DNA of 64,000 nt. It comes from Aselliscus stoliczkanus. Its lineage: Eukaryota > Chordata > Mammalia > Chiroptera > Hipposideridae. The notes under the pieces were generated by a model. That model was given only the letters and a program-made list of their open reading frames with translations. It was not told the origin of the DNA and made no database searches. The stretch's first letter is position 1. Each line of letters starts with the position of its first letter. Both the position numbers and the translations under genes were made by a program. The DNA is taken from positions 66,360,771-66,424,770 of the forward strand of contig CM066737.1 of NCBI GenBank assembly GCA_033961575.1, in the 5' to 3' direction. This document shows positions 23,148-33,479 of the stretch, one piece after another.

Positions 23148-23464
23148 TTTTTTTTTTGCATGTATCTGTCCAGTTTACCCAGCACAACTCATTGAATAGA
23201 CTGCCTTTTCCCCATTGTAAATTCTTGCTTCCTTTGTCATATATTAAATGATGATATAGGCATGGATTTATTTCTGGGCTCTCTATTCTGTTTCATTCAT
23301 CTATGTATCTGTTTTCATATGAATACCATGCTGTTTTGATTACCTTGTAGTACAATATCATATAAGACAGCGAGATACCTCCAGCTTTTTTCTCATTTCT
23401 CAGGATTGCCATGGCTATTCAGTGTGTTTTATGGTTCCATATAAATTTTAGGATTATTTGTTCT

Positions 23465-23576
23465 TTATTTTTGTTTGGTTAGAGGGCCATGTCACTGGCC
23501 CTCCTATGTGGGATCTGATCCGGGGCCACTGGCATCCCAAGCCAGCTCTTAAACCACTGCACCACTCAGCCGGCCC
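23465..23576 (-). mobile_element. Short head-only SINE in L1-A
   Basis: Complete copy with a perfect 16-bp duplication taggattatttgttct (23449-23464 and 23577-23592) taken from the L1-A ORF2 sequence. Confidence 0.95.
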
Positions 23577-23679
23577 TAGGATTATTTGTTCTAGTTCTGT
23601 GAAAAATGCCATTGGTATTTTGATAGGGATTGCATTGAATCTACAGATTGCCTTATGTAGTACAGACCTTTTTTTTTTT

Positions 23680-23810
23680 AAATTCAAGTTTCAGATCAAA
23701 GCCAAATAATTTTAGTATAATTCAGTCCCAAATAATTTATAGCATATTCTTCTACCAAAAAGAAATTGTTTATCTGAGATTAGAATCTAACTGGGCATCT
23801 TATATATATT
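23680..23810. repeat. Imperfect palindrome between L1-B and its terminal poly(A)
   Basis: Left arm 'aaattcaagtttcagat' (from 23680) pairs with right arm 'atctgagattagaatct' (about 23774-23790), and inner segments rich in 'aataatttta' also pair. It lies between the L1-B 3' UTR and the distal poly(A) (a T-run here), the position expected of 3'-transduced flank. A repeat of this general sequence is widespread in mammals, but I cannot name it safely. Confidence 0.55.
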
Positions 23811-24197
23811 TTTTAAACATTTTTTTAAATTCGTTTCAGGTGTACAACACAATGCAATAGTTATACATTTTAGCCCACAAAGTGACAATCCCCGTCCCCC
23901 AGTTTGCCACCCCACTCCTCCCACCCATATCATACATATCTATTAAATTTCCTTTGATTCCCTTCCACAGTATACTCCACATCCCATGACTATCTATATA
24001 TTCAGTTACAGTTGGCATACAATATTATACAACATCGGCTTCAGGTGTACAGTGCAGTGATCAAGCCTCTACTCCATCCATGAAGTGGTCTCCCTAACAA
24101 GACATGTGACTATCTGACATGCCACAAAATTTTCACAACATTATTGTATTCCCCGAACTGTGTTTCATATCCCTGTGGCAATATTGTAGTTGTCTAT

Positions 24198-25058
24198 TTA
24201 TGCTGTCTTATTCTTTTCTGAGAAGCTCTTTATTTCTCCTTCAATTTTAAGTGATAGCCATGCAGGGTAGAGCAATCTTGGTTGCAGGCCTTTATTTTGT
24301 GTAACTTTGAATATCTCCTGCCACTCCCTTCTGGCCTGCAGAGTTTCTGTAGACAAGTCAGTCGTTAGTCTAACAGGAGTTCCTTTGTATGTAACCTGCT
24401 GTCTTTCTCTTCCTGCCTCTAGGATTCTGTCTCTGTCTTTAACCTTTGCCATTTTAACTGTGATGTGTCTTGGTGTAGACCTGTTTGGGTTCAGTTTGTT
24501 TGGAACCCTCTGCACTTCCTGGGCATGTATGTTGATTTCCTTCACCAGGGTAGGGAAGTTTTCAGTCATTATTTTTTCAAATACATTCTCAACCCCTTGC
24601 TTCTTCTCTTCTCCTTCTGGTACTCCTATGAGTCGAAGGTGGTTGTGCTTCATCTTGTCCATAGGGCTCTTAAACTATTTTCATTGTGTTTTATTCTTTG
24701 GTCTTTTTGTTGTGCCAACTGTGTGATTTCTGCTATTTTGTCTTCCAAATCGCTGATCCGCTCCTCTGCTTCATCTACTTAACCGGTGATTCCTTCGAGT
24801 GTGTTCTTCATTTCAGTTATTGTATACTTTATTTCTAAGTATTTTTTTGATTTCTCTATTCTTCTTTATGTCCTCACTAAGTTTGTTAAACATTCTTATC
24901 ATCAGTGTTCTAAACTCTGTCTCTGAAAGGTTGGATCCCTCTGTTTCACTTAGTTCCATATCTAGAGGTTTCTTCTGATCTTTTAATTGTGACATGTTTC
25001 TTTGTTTCCTCATTCTGGTTGTCGCTCTGGGATTGCTTTGATGTATTAGATAGATCAC
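24198..25058 (-). pseudogene. L1-B ORF1 (RNA-binding nucleocapsid-like protein remnant)
   Basis: L1 ORF1p is the coiled-coil, single-strand nucleic-acid-binding chaperone that coats L1 RNA. The N-terminal part (25058-24813, 81 codons) is followed by a DEAEERISDLEDKIAE coiled-coil-type segment and an in-frame stop near 24783. The C-terminal 154 codons (24662-24198) are open, with RRM-type text (HLRLIGVPEGEE, TPRHITVKMAKVKDRDRIL) and CTD text (RLTTDLSTETLQARREW, YPAWLSLKIEGEIKSF). After GEIKSF the frame leaves family sequence: L1-A continues with the normal ORF1 end there, L1-B runs into the 3' UTR. The deletion therefore starts inside the ORF1 C-terminus. Not intact. Confidence 0.85.
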
Positions 25059-25059
25059 C

Positions 25060-26085
25060 AGGAGAGCCCAGCTGGATCATGCAGGCACACAGCCATGGCC
25101 TAAGACTGGGATCCCAGGAAAATTTCCAGTCTCAGCCTGTCCCCCATCAGCTGCTTGCATATCAGGCCGAGCAGCCCTACAACCAATCACCAGCCTGGCA
25201 ACTCTGCAAGTGCAGTGTGGAGAGCGGGGATCCCAGGTGGCTTGCGCACTCCCGCATCTCAGTGAGCAGCCTGTTGGAGCCAGAGTGCGCCCACCAGACG
25301 TTTCCTTGGCAACACAGCACAAGCCGAGTGGAGAGTGGGTATCCCAGGCAGCTCGTGCACTCATGGGTCTCCGTGAGCAGCCTGTTGGAGCTGGAGGGCA
25401 CCCGCCCAGCGTTTCCCTGGCAACGTAGTATAAGCCGGAGGATGGTGGGGATCGATGGCCGCATGCACATGCATGTACACACGCACTTCTGTGCTAATTC
25501 CACCAGACCAATGAGGTCCCAGACCTGACCCTCTGTGGGAGGGCCCAACCCTGACAAAATGGCGCCCTTCCTACACCACTCGCGTGCAGGCTCCAAACCA
25601 GGGGAACAATAGTCCAAGAACCTCCAGCTTTTGTATCAAAGTTGCTCAGTTCAGTCCATCCCCGCAGGCTCCTGGGCCCGGTTCACACAGCCACCCCCTC
25701 CACCAGGAACCAGGTACGTGCTCAGCAGCCAGTGATCCCGTGTGCCAGCCCCACTGATACTCTAGCTGCTCTCAGTCTCACCGAGCTGAGCAGACAGTCC
25801 TCACTAGTCTACTGCCAGATATCGTGGAACTTCTCTTCCCGGCAAAGGAACTCTGGGATGGTGAGCTTGGTGTGCGGCCGGAGGGTCTCTCCCCCAACCG
25901 GAGAAGCCTCCCCACAGCTGGGGCTTCCCTCTCAGGGTTCGCCCTCTCTCGTCTCCCCCGCTCCTACCAGACCCAACGTGGCCTCCTCTAGTGTTCCGGG
26001 GACCTCCGGAGTTGAATGTTGTACAAATTGTTTGTAATTTTGGTGTGATCCTGGGAGATAGTTAGCACAGCGTCTGTCTATTCCG
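25060..26085 (-). promoter_or_regulatory. L1-B 5' UTR (internal promoter region), GC-rich
   Basis: About 1 kb of GC-rich, non-coding sequence upstream of L1-B ORF1, ending at the 5' boundary with 'ctattccgccattttaccc' (antisense; the usual LINE start carries a GGCGGAATAG/AAGATGG-like motif). It is visibly different from the 5' UTRs of L1-A, -C and -D, so it belongs to another L1 subfamily. It contains a 111-bp tandem duplication. Frames of 95-179 codons across it on both strands are not supported as genes. Confidence 0.75.
25217..25438 (-). repeat. 111-bp tandem monomers in L1-B 5' UTR
   Basis: Two adjacent units, 25217-25327 and 25328-25438. Both contain 'gtgagcagcctgttggagc' and end in a 'tggcaac...aagccg' block; a partial third start (gatggtggggatc) follows at 25441. 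Repeated 5' UTR monomers act as promoter units in rodent L1s; a similar role here is inference. Confidence 0.85.
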
Positions 26086-26089
26086 CCAT

Positions 26090-28440
26090 TTTACCCAGTA
26101 TGGACATTTTAACAATATTAATTCTTCCTATCCATGAGCATAGTATATGTTTCCATTTATTTGTATCTTTAATTTCTCTTCTCAATGCTGTATAATTTTC
26201 TGAGGAAAGATCTGTTACTTCCTTAGTTAAATTTATTCCTACATATTTTTTTCTTTGGTGGAATTGTAAATGGGATAGTTTTCTTAATATCTCTGTCTGA
26301 TAGTTCATTATTAGTAAAAATGCAAGTGATTTCTGAATATTAAATTTGTACCATGTTACCTTACTAAATTTATCAGTTCTAGTAGTTTTTTGGCGGAATG
26401 TTTGGGGTTTTCCATATACAGTATCATGTAATCTGCAAATAATAACAATGTTACTTTTTCCTTTCCCATTTGGATGCCTTTTATTTTTATTTTTTTTCTT
26501 GTCTGGTTTCTGTGACTAGAACTTCCAGTACTATGCTGAATAAAATTGGTGAAAGTGGACATCCCTGTCTTGTTCCTGATCTTAAGGTGAATGCTATTAG
26601 CTATTCCCCTTTGAATATGATATTAGCTGTGGGCCTGTCATATATGGCCTGTCTTATGTTGAGATATGTTCCCTCTATTCCCACTTTGCTGAGAGTTTTT
26701 ATCACAAATGGATGCTTGATTTTGTAAAATGCTTTTTCTGCATCTATTGATATAACCATATGAATTTTTAAAATTTTGTTTATACTGTATATCACATTAA
26801 CTGATTTGTGGATTATGAACCATCCTTGCGTACCAGGAATGAATCCCTCTTGATCATGGTGTATGATCTTTTTAATGTATTGCTGAATTAGGTTTGCTAA
26901 TAATTTATTGAGGATTTTTGCATCTATGTTCATTAGGGATATTTGCCTATAATTTTCTTTTTTCTAGTGTTTTTGTCTGGTTTTGGAATCAGGTAATAAG
27001 GCATCATAAAATGAGCTTAGGAACCTCACCTCCTCTTGGATTTTTTGGAATAGTTTGAGGAGAACATTCTTCTTTGAATGTTTTGTAAAATTCCCCTGTG
27101 AAGCCATCTGGTCCAGGCCTTCTGTTTGTTGGGAGCTTGTTGATTACTGATTCAATTTCATTAGTAGTAATTGGTCTGTGCAGATTTTCCGTTTCTTCTG
27201 GGTTCAGCCTTGGAAGATTGTATGCTTCTAGGAATTTATTGATTTCTTTCAGATTGTCCAATTTGTTGGTGTATAGTTGCTCATAGTATTTTCTTTAAAA
27301 GTTTTAGATTTCTGTGGTGTCTGCTGTGACTTCTCCCTTTCATTTCTGATATAATTTATTTGGGTTCTGTGTCTTTTTTTCTTGATGAGTCTGGTTAAAT
27401 GTTTGTCAATTTTGTTAATCTTTTTAAAAAGCCAGCTCTTGGTTTCATTGATCTTTTGTATTGTGTTTTTAGTCTCTATTTTGTTTATTTCCACTCTGAA
27501 TTTTATTATTTCCTTCCTTGTACTCACATTGGGTTTTGTTTGCTGTTCTTTTTACAGTTCCCTTAGGTGTAAAGTTAGACAGTTTATTTGATATTTTTCC
27601 TGTTTCCTGAGAAGGCCTATAGTGCTATGAATTTTCCTCTTTGGACTGCTTTTAATATGTCTCATAGATTTTGGGTCATTGTGTTTTCATTTTTGTTTTT
27701 CTCAAGGTATCTTTAAATTTCTTCCTTGATCGTTTCGTTGACCCATTCATTATTTAATAGCTTGTTATTTAGCCTAATGTGTTTGTGTGTTTTTCCATTT
27801 TTTTGTTTGTTTGTTTTGCAATTGATTTCTAGTTTCATACCATTATGGTCAGAGAAGACACTTGATATGAATTCAGTCTACTTAAATTTACTGAGTCTTG
27901 TTTCATGGTCTCACATGTGGTCCATCTTGGAAAATGTTACATATGCACTTGGAAAGAATGTATATTCTGCTGCACTGGTGTGAAATGCTCTAAATATATC
28001 AATTAAATCTATCTGGTCTGGTGTGTCATTTACTGCCATTGTTTCTGTGTGGAGTTTCTCTGCCTTTATGTCACTCAATATTTATTTTATATATGTAGGT
28101 GATCCTATGTTGGGTACATGGATGTTTATGAGGGTTATGTGCTCTTGTTGGATTGATTCCTTTATCATTATGTCGTTTCCTTCTTTGTTTCATATAATAG
28201 TCTTTGTTTAAAAGTCTATTTTGTCTGATATAAGTATCACTACCCCAGCTTTTTCTCATTTCCATTTGTGTGAAATATCTTTCTCCATCCCTTTTCTTTC
28301 AGTCAGTGTGTATCTTTTAATCTGAGGTGGGTCTCTTGTAAACAACATATACATGGGTCTTGTTTTCTTATCCATTCAGCTACCCTATGTCTTTAAATTG
28401 AAGCATTTAATCCATTTACATTTAAAGTGATTATTGATAG
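26090..28440 (-). pseudogene. L1-A ORF2 endonuclease and reverse transcriptase part
   Basis: Minus-strand pieces of the L1 ORF2 protein, which nicks target DNA and reverse-transcribes L1 RNA. From N to C: endonuclease (about 28440-27600, broken), a linker with INETKSWLFKKINKIDK (27527-27249), reverse transcriptase fingers with [19 protein letters not shown] (27261-27004), palm with [15 protein letters not shown] (26933-26601; F-D expected where F-Y stands) and [15 protein letters not shown] (26562-26356; FADD expected). Loss of a catalytic Asp in FADD and multiple frame breaks mean no activity. Confidence 0.9.
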
Positions 28441-28613
28441 GTACATAGTTATTGCCATTTTATTATTCATACTTTCAATCTTATTTGTTTTCTTTTCCCC
28501 TCTTCTTCTTCTAATAGAAGTCCTTTAACACTTCTTGTAATACTGGCTTGGTGGTAATAAATTCTTTTAGCTTTTTCTTGTATGGAAAGCTCTTTATTTC
28601 TCCTTCAATTTTT

Positions 28614-28730
28614 TTTTGTTTTGTTTTTTTGTTTATAGGGCAGTGTTACTGGCCCTCATATGTGGGACCAAACTGGGGCCGCTGTCTTCCCAAGCCAGTG
28701 CTTAACCATGTGCCACTCGGCCGGCCCTAC
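28614..28730 (-). mobile_element. Short head-only SINE in L1-A ORF1
   Basis: T-rich tail, hinge and head. Perfect 15-bp duplication tctccttcaattttt (28599-28613 and 28731-28745). Confidence 0.94.
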
Positions 28731-29086
28731 TCTCCTTCAATTTTTAATAAGAGACACGTTGGGTAGAGTAGTCTTGGTTGTAGGACCCTGTTCTTCATCA
28801 CTTTTAATATTTCTTACCACTTCCTTCAGGCCTGCAAAGTTTACAATGAGAAATCAACTGATAATCATATGGGAACTCTCTTGTAAGTAACTACTTGACT
28901 TTCTCTTGCTGCTTTTAGAATTCTTTCTTTCTTGTTAACCTCTGACATTTTAATTATGTGTCTTGGTGTGGGCCTGTTTGGGTTCATCTTGTTTGGGACT
29001 CTCTGCACTTCCTGGGCTTGTATGTCTATCTTCTTTGCCAGGTTAGGGAAATTTTCATTCGTTATTCCTTCAAATAGGTTATCTAT

Positions 29087-29552
29087 CCCTTGTTCCCTCT
29101 CTTCTCCTTTTGGTACTCCTACGATGAGAATGTTGTGATGCTTAATGTTCTTCTAAAGGTCCCTTAATGTACCCTCATTTTTCTTTTCTTTTGGTTGTTT
29201 TGATTGTGTGTCTTCAGCGAACCCTCTTTTACATCACTGATTCTACTCTCTGCTTCATCTAGTCTGCTAGATGTATTTTGTCTGATATAAGTATCACTAC
29301 CCCAGCTTTTTCTCATTTCCATTTGTGTGAAATATCTTTCTCCATCCCTTTTCTTTCAGTCAGTGTGTATCCCTTGTTCCCTCTCTTCTCCTTTTGGTAC
29401 TCCTACGATGAGAATGTTGTGATGCTTAATGTTCTTCTAAAGGTCCCTTAATGTACCCTCATTTTTCTTTTCTTTTGGTTGTTTTGATTGTGTGTTTTCA
29501 GCGAACCCTCTTTTACATCACTGATTCTACTCTCTGCTTCATCTAGTCTGCT
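29087..29552. repeat. 182-bp direct duplication with a templated 96-bp insert
   Basis: 29087-29268 and 29371-29552 are the same 182 bp with one difference seen (C at about 29212, T at 29496). Between them lie 6 bases (agatgt) and then 29275-29370, which repeats 28218-28313 exactly over 96 bp. All lie in the L1-A endonuclease/ORF1 region. Confidence 0.95.
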
Positions 29553-29620
29553 GTTGATTCCTATTAGTGTATTCTTCATTTCAGTTATTTTATATTTTAT
29601 ATATGACTGTTATTTTTTTT

Positions 29621-30046
29621 CTTTTTTTAGATTTTATTGGGGAATTGGGGGAGGGCAACAGACAAATTGCAGTCCTTTTTTGTTCTTCAGTCTGGTTGTG
29701 GAGGACATTGTTTCACTGACCCATGTTGGTGTCATCATTGCACTCTTCCTGGGAGAGGCAGTCGCTCACCAGCCTCTGGACAGTCACTCACAGCGGCTCT
29801 TGGCAGCTCACGCTGGCTGCCGGCCACTCACTGTAGCCTATGGCAGCCCACTGCAGCAGAGGCTGCAGTCCACACCGTCGCTGGCCATCTTAGCTATGGT
29901 GGCAACCAGGTGGAGCTGTTGTTCACCATCTTAGCTGTAGAGGGCAGTGTCACTGGCCCTCATATGTGGGATCCGAACCAGGGCCCCGCTGCTGAGAGCT
30001 GGTGTCCCAAGCCAGCTCCTAACCAATGCGCCACTCAACCAGCCCA
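29621..30046 (-). mobile_element. Long tRNA-derived SINE (type II) in L1-A
   Basis: Reverse copy with the type II enlarged head (GCTCTCAGCAGCGGGGCCC-like) and extended spacer (ATGGTGAACAACAGC). Flanked by tgttatttttt duplications (about 29609-29620 and 30050-30060). Confidence 0.92.
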
Positions 30047-30249
30047 ACTTGTTATTTTTTATGGTTACCACGTCCTTCTTTATTTTTACCATCTCTTTGT
30101 TGAAGTTCTCATAAAGTTACTTAAGCATTCTTATAACCAGTGTTTTAAACTCTGTCTCTGGTAGATTGGTTGCCTCCATTTAATTTAGTTCTACTCCTGG
30201 AGGTTTCTCTTGTCCTTTTATTTGGGATATGTTTCTTTGTTTCCTCATT

Positions 30250-31965
30250 CTGGCTGCCACCCTGTGTTTGCTTTTATGTACCAGGTAGATCCCCTATTCC
30301 TTTCCGTCATTTTTGGGTAGCCTTATGTAGTATGTGTTCTGTATGGTCGTGTGGCACATTCTCCTTGATCACTTATGTGTATGTTCTAGGAGTATCCCCT
30401 GTATGTGTTGTGTATATTCTCCTGTTGTAGTTGATCCTTGATTGCTTTTGGCATATCATTGGGTAGGATTGACTCCCAGGCTGACTGGCTGTGAGTATTA
30501 CTATGCCTGCAGTGTATGAGCTGCTGTGTGGGGATTGACTCCTTAGAGGGGGATTTGCCTGAGTGGGCTTTTCTGCCTGTTGAGATCACACTTTGGGTGT
30601 GGAGATTTTGGTGCTAACAAGGTTGTGCTCTTGTGTGGTCTGAAGCTTGCCTCTGGGTGTGTTTTTTCTGGTGTCTCTAGGTAGGAGCTCCCATGCAGGC
30701 CCATTTCAGTCTTGATTGTGATTGGCCTGGGGTTACCTGGTAGGCCTAGCTGTGAACCAAGGCCAGTTGCCACAGTATTTGGCCTGGGGCAGCTTAGCAA
30801 AAAGTCCAGGATTCCTTACCCTGTTTCTACCTGCTGACTGCCCATAAGGCTCAGTCATTGAAAGAACCTCCTTAGGTACATGGGCCAGGCTAGTTGAGCC
30901 AGTGTTGAGAATGTTCGCAACAATGCAGCACTAGCCGGTCATGGCTGGGTCCCAGGGAGTCATGAGGGATGGTTGGTGATTTTTAAAAAGTTAATGCAGC
31001 TTCTGTTCTTGCACCAGTGCTTGGCAGGCCTGTGACCAGTTCAGAAAATGCCATGAGAATACCATGGCTAGTTACCTCTGGCCTCAAGCCCACAGATCCC
31101 CCAGAGTAGCCCAAGAGAGGCTGTAGTCCAAGTTGTGGCTGACTCATTGCCACCAAAAGTTACCTAGGCCTTCGCAAGCCATTTGCCAAAGTAAAACAGC
31201 TTGTGGGGTGGTGTAATCACCCAAAGCCAAGCGTGCCCTGAGCAATATTGCACTAGCTGGGCAGGGCAGGGACACAGGTCTTCACCAAGGAAGTGTGTAT
31301 GCTCAGATCAATATAGTCTCAGATTTGGCCCTTTGGGGGAATGTTCATCATAGAAAATATGGCCTCCTCGTGTAGGCTACACTTGTATCAGGCTCTACAC
31401 AGGGTCAATGATGGCTGTCCCTCCAGCTCTCACCTGACAGCCACACAATTCATTCTGTCCCCATAAGTTTCTGGTGCCTCTTGAGTTGCTGACCCTGCAC
31501 GATAGCCCAGGTGTGTTTTTTCAAGTGAATGAGCCTGTGTGTGGCCCCTTTAAGAGGACATCGGGGTTTCTAGCTGCCTTCTTTCTCACCAGGACAGATG
31601 GACAGAGCCCTGGTTGATTTTCACTGCCACATGTGGGGACTCCCCTTTCCAAACAGGATGCCTGCCTTTGGAGTCGTGTGTGGGGTTGAGACCTCTCCCT
31701 CTTCAGGGGGACCTCCATCATCAAGGTGTCCTTCCAGGTGCTCAACCACTACGTGTGGTTTTGGGGTCAGCTCGTTTCACATCTCTGCCCCTCCTACCAA
31801 TCTCAGTGTGGCCTCTTCTTTTTATTCTTACTTATAGGGGTTCTGTTCAGCTAGTTTTCAGATGGTTGTTGAGCTTGATTGTTCTATATTTAGTGGTAAT
31901 TTTGATGTGATTTGGGGAGGCAGCAGGCATAGCATTGACCTAATCTGCCATCTTGGGCTTTTTCC
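30250..31965 (-). promoter_or_regulatory. L1-A 5' UTR
   Basis: Non-coding, moderately GC-rich, with short imperfect repeats and many small frames. It ends at 'ctaatctgccatcttgggc', the antisense L1 start. Related blocks are found in L1-C and L1-D (for example 'cctcctaccaatctc', 'tggttgttgagcttgattgt' near the end). LINE 5' UTRs hold an internal RNA polymerase II promoter; no specific site is assigned here. From 31966 to 32105 there is 140 bp of unassigned sequence. Confidence 0.8.
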
Positions 31966-32555
31966 CCACCCTGGTATCTTTAATCTCACCTCACCTCAGC
32001 TCCAGCTTGCAGTCATTGCAACATCTTAGACCAATGGCCAATGGAAACAGGGATAGAGGAGAGGGAGGCCAAGACTACAGGTCCAGCTAGAGCCACTCTG
32101 AGACTGTACCATACCACCTCCTCTTTATTCATGCATCCATTCAGGGATATCCAAGTTAACTCCATATCTTGGCCATTGCAAACAATGCTGCAGTGAACAT
32201 ATGATGCACATGTACCCTTGAAGTAGCGTTTTGGGTTTCTTTGGATAAATACCCAGATTTGAGATTACTAGGTCCTTCTTTGTCTCGTTTATAGCCTTTG
32301 TTTTAAAGTCTATTTCATCCAGTATAAGTATTGATAATTCAGCTTTTTTGTTTGTTTCTATTTTCATGAAATATCTTTTTCCCATCCCTTTACTTTCAGT
32401 CTTTGTGTGTGTCTTTCAATCTGAAGTAAGTCTCTTGTAGGCTGTATATGTAAGGGTCTTGTTTTCTTATCCATTCAGCCACCTTATGTTTTAAATTGGA
32501 ACATTAAATAGATTTACATTTAAAGTAATTGTTGATAGATATGTAGTTATTGCCA

Positions 32556-32584
<29 letters not shown>
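32556..32584. repeat. (ATT)n microsatellite in L1-C
   Basis: About ten ATT units in the ORF1-ORF2 interval of L1-C. Confidence 0.93.
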
Positions 32585-32586
<2 letters not shown>

Positions 32587-33479
32587 TTCTGTCTTGAAAA
32601 AGTCCTTTTAACATTTCTTATAATACTGGTTTCATGGTGATCAACTCCTTTAGCATTTTCTTGTCTGGAAAGCTCTTTATCTCTCCTTCAATTTTAAATG
32701 ATAACCTTGCTGGGTAGAGTAGTCTTGGTTGTAGGCACCTATTTTTATCACTTTGAATATTTTGTTCCAATGCCTTCTTGCCAGCAAAATTTCCGTTGAA
32801 AAATCAGCTGACAATCTCATGAGAACTCCATTGTAAGTAACTGCTTACCTTTCTCTTGCCGCTTTTAGGATTTTCAGTTTGTCTTTGAACTTTGCCATTC
32901 TAATTATAATGTCTCTTGATGTGGACCTGTTTGGGTTCATCATGTTTGGGACTCTCTGCACTTCCTGGCCTGGTATGTCTATTTCCTTTGCCAGGTTAGG
33001 AAAGTTTTCAGTCATTTTTTTCTTCAAATAGGTTCTGAATCTCTTGCTTTCTCTCTTCTCCTTGTTGTACCCCTACGATGCGAATGTTGTTACACTTGAT
33101 GTTGTCCCAAGAGGTCTCTTAAACTATCCTAATTTTTTTTTCTTCTCTGATTGGGTGTTTTCTGCTATCTTGCCTTTGAAATTGCTGATTTGATCCTCTG
33201 CTCACCTAGTCTGCTTGTGATTCCTTCTAGTGCATTTTTCATTTCAGCTATTGTGTTGTTCACTTCTGACTAGTTCTTTTTTATGGTTTCTATGTCCTTT
33301 TTTATGCTCACTATCTTTTTAATGAAATTTTTACTAAGTTCCTCAAGCATTTTTATAACCAGGGATCTGAACTCTTTGTCTTGTAGATGCTCACCTCCAT
33401 TTCATTTAGTTCTTATGTTGGAGTTTTCTCCTGTTCTTTCATTTGGAACATGTTTCTTCATATCTTCATTTTTGCTGAC

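Larger units (their letters stand above)
22260..23663 (-). pseudogene. L1-A ORF2 C-terminal part
   Basis: Antisense of L1 ORF2 downstream of the reverse transcriptase: 'ccacatcttcgccagccctt', 'ctaatgattagtagaattga', 'ttccatataaattttaggat', 'gggattgcattgaatctaca'. No continuous frame. Two short SINEs lie inside, and the segment stops at 23663 where L1-B is inserted. Confidence 0.88.
23664..26085 (-). mobile_element. L1-B: ORF2-less (half-LINE type) element nested in L1-A
   Basis: A minus-strand L1 inserted in ORF2 of L1-A; L1-A text stops at 'ctacagattgccttatgtag' and resumes at 'agtatggacattttaacaat', with a short imperfect duplication (agtacagac/agtatggac). From right to left it has a GC-rich 5' UTR (26085-25060), ORF1 (25058-24198), then directly the 3' UTR (24190-23830): ORF2 is absent altogether. 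Left of the 3' UTR are 130 bp of non-L1 sequence and a terminal T-run (23669-23679). This resembles the HAL1 organisation (5' UTR-ORF1-3' UTR). It would depend on another element's ORF2 protein. Confidence 0.85.
28490..30240 (-). pseudogene. L1-A ORF1, rearranged and SINE-interrupted
   Basis: Antisense ORF1 text is recognisable through 'ggaaagctctttatttctcc' (GEIKSF), 'cctgtttgggttcatcttgt', 'actctctgcacttcctgggc', 'ttctccttttggtactccta' and 'cattctggctgccaccctgt' near the N-terminus. A short SINE (28614-28730), a long SINE (29621-30046) and a 284-bp internal duplication break it. No frame survives. Confidence 0.85.
21545..31965 (-). mobile_element. L1-A: nearly full-structured LINE-1 with nested insertions
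   Basis: Minus-strand L1 with all parts in order from right to left: 5' UTR (about 31965-30250), ORF1 (about 30240-28490, split by two SINEs and an internal rearrangement), ORF2 endonuclease and reverse transcriptase (28440-26090), then after a nested L1 the ORF2 C-terminal part (23663-22260) and 3' UTR (22260-21545). Removing insertions leaves roughly 7 kb, close to a full L1. All frames are broken. In the reverse transcriptase the FADD motif reads FADY (26356-26562 region) and AEKAFDKI reads AEKAFYKI (26601-26933), so it is inactive. It is the undeleted reference against which L1-B, -C, -D and -E are compared. Confidence 0.9.

Noticed and set aside
24198..24662. L1-B ORF1 as a domesticated host gene
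   Set aside because: The open 154 codons lack the N-terminal part in frame (stop near 24783) and sit in a recognisable nested L1, so a decaying transposon is the simpler reading.
24989..25617. Overlapping frames of up to 179 codons on both strands
   Set aside because: GC-rich 5' UTR of L1-B; openness on both strands reflects composition and the tandem monomers.
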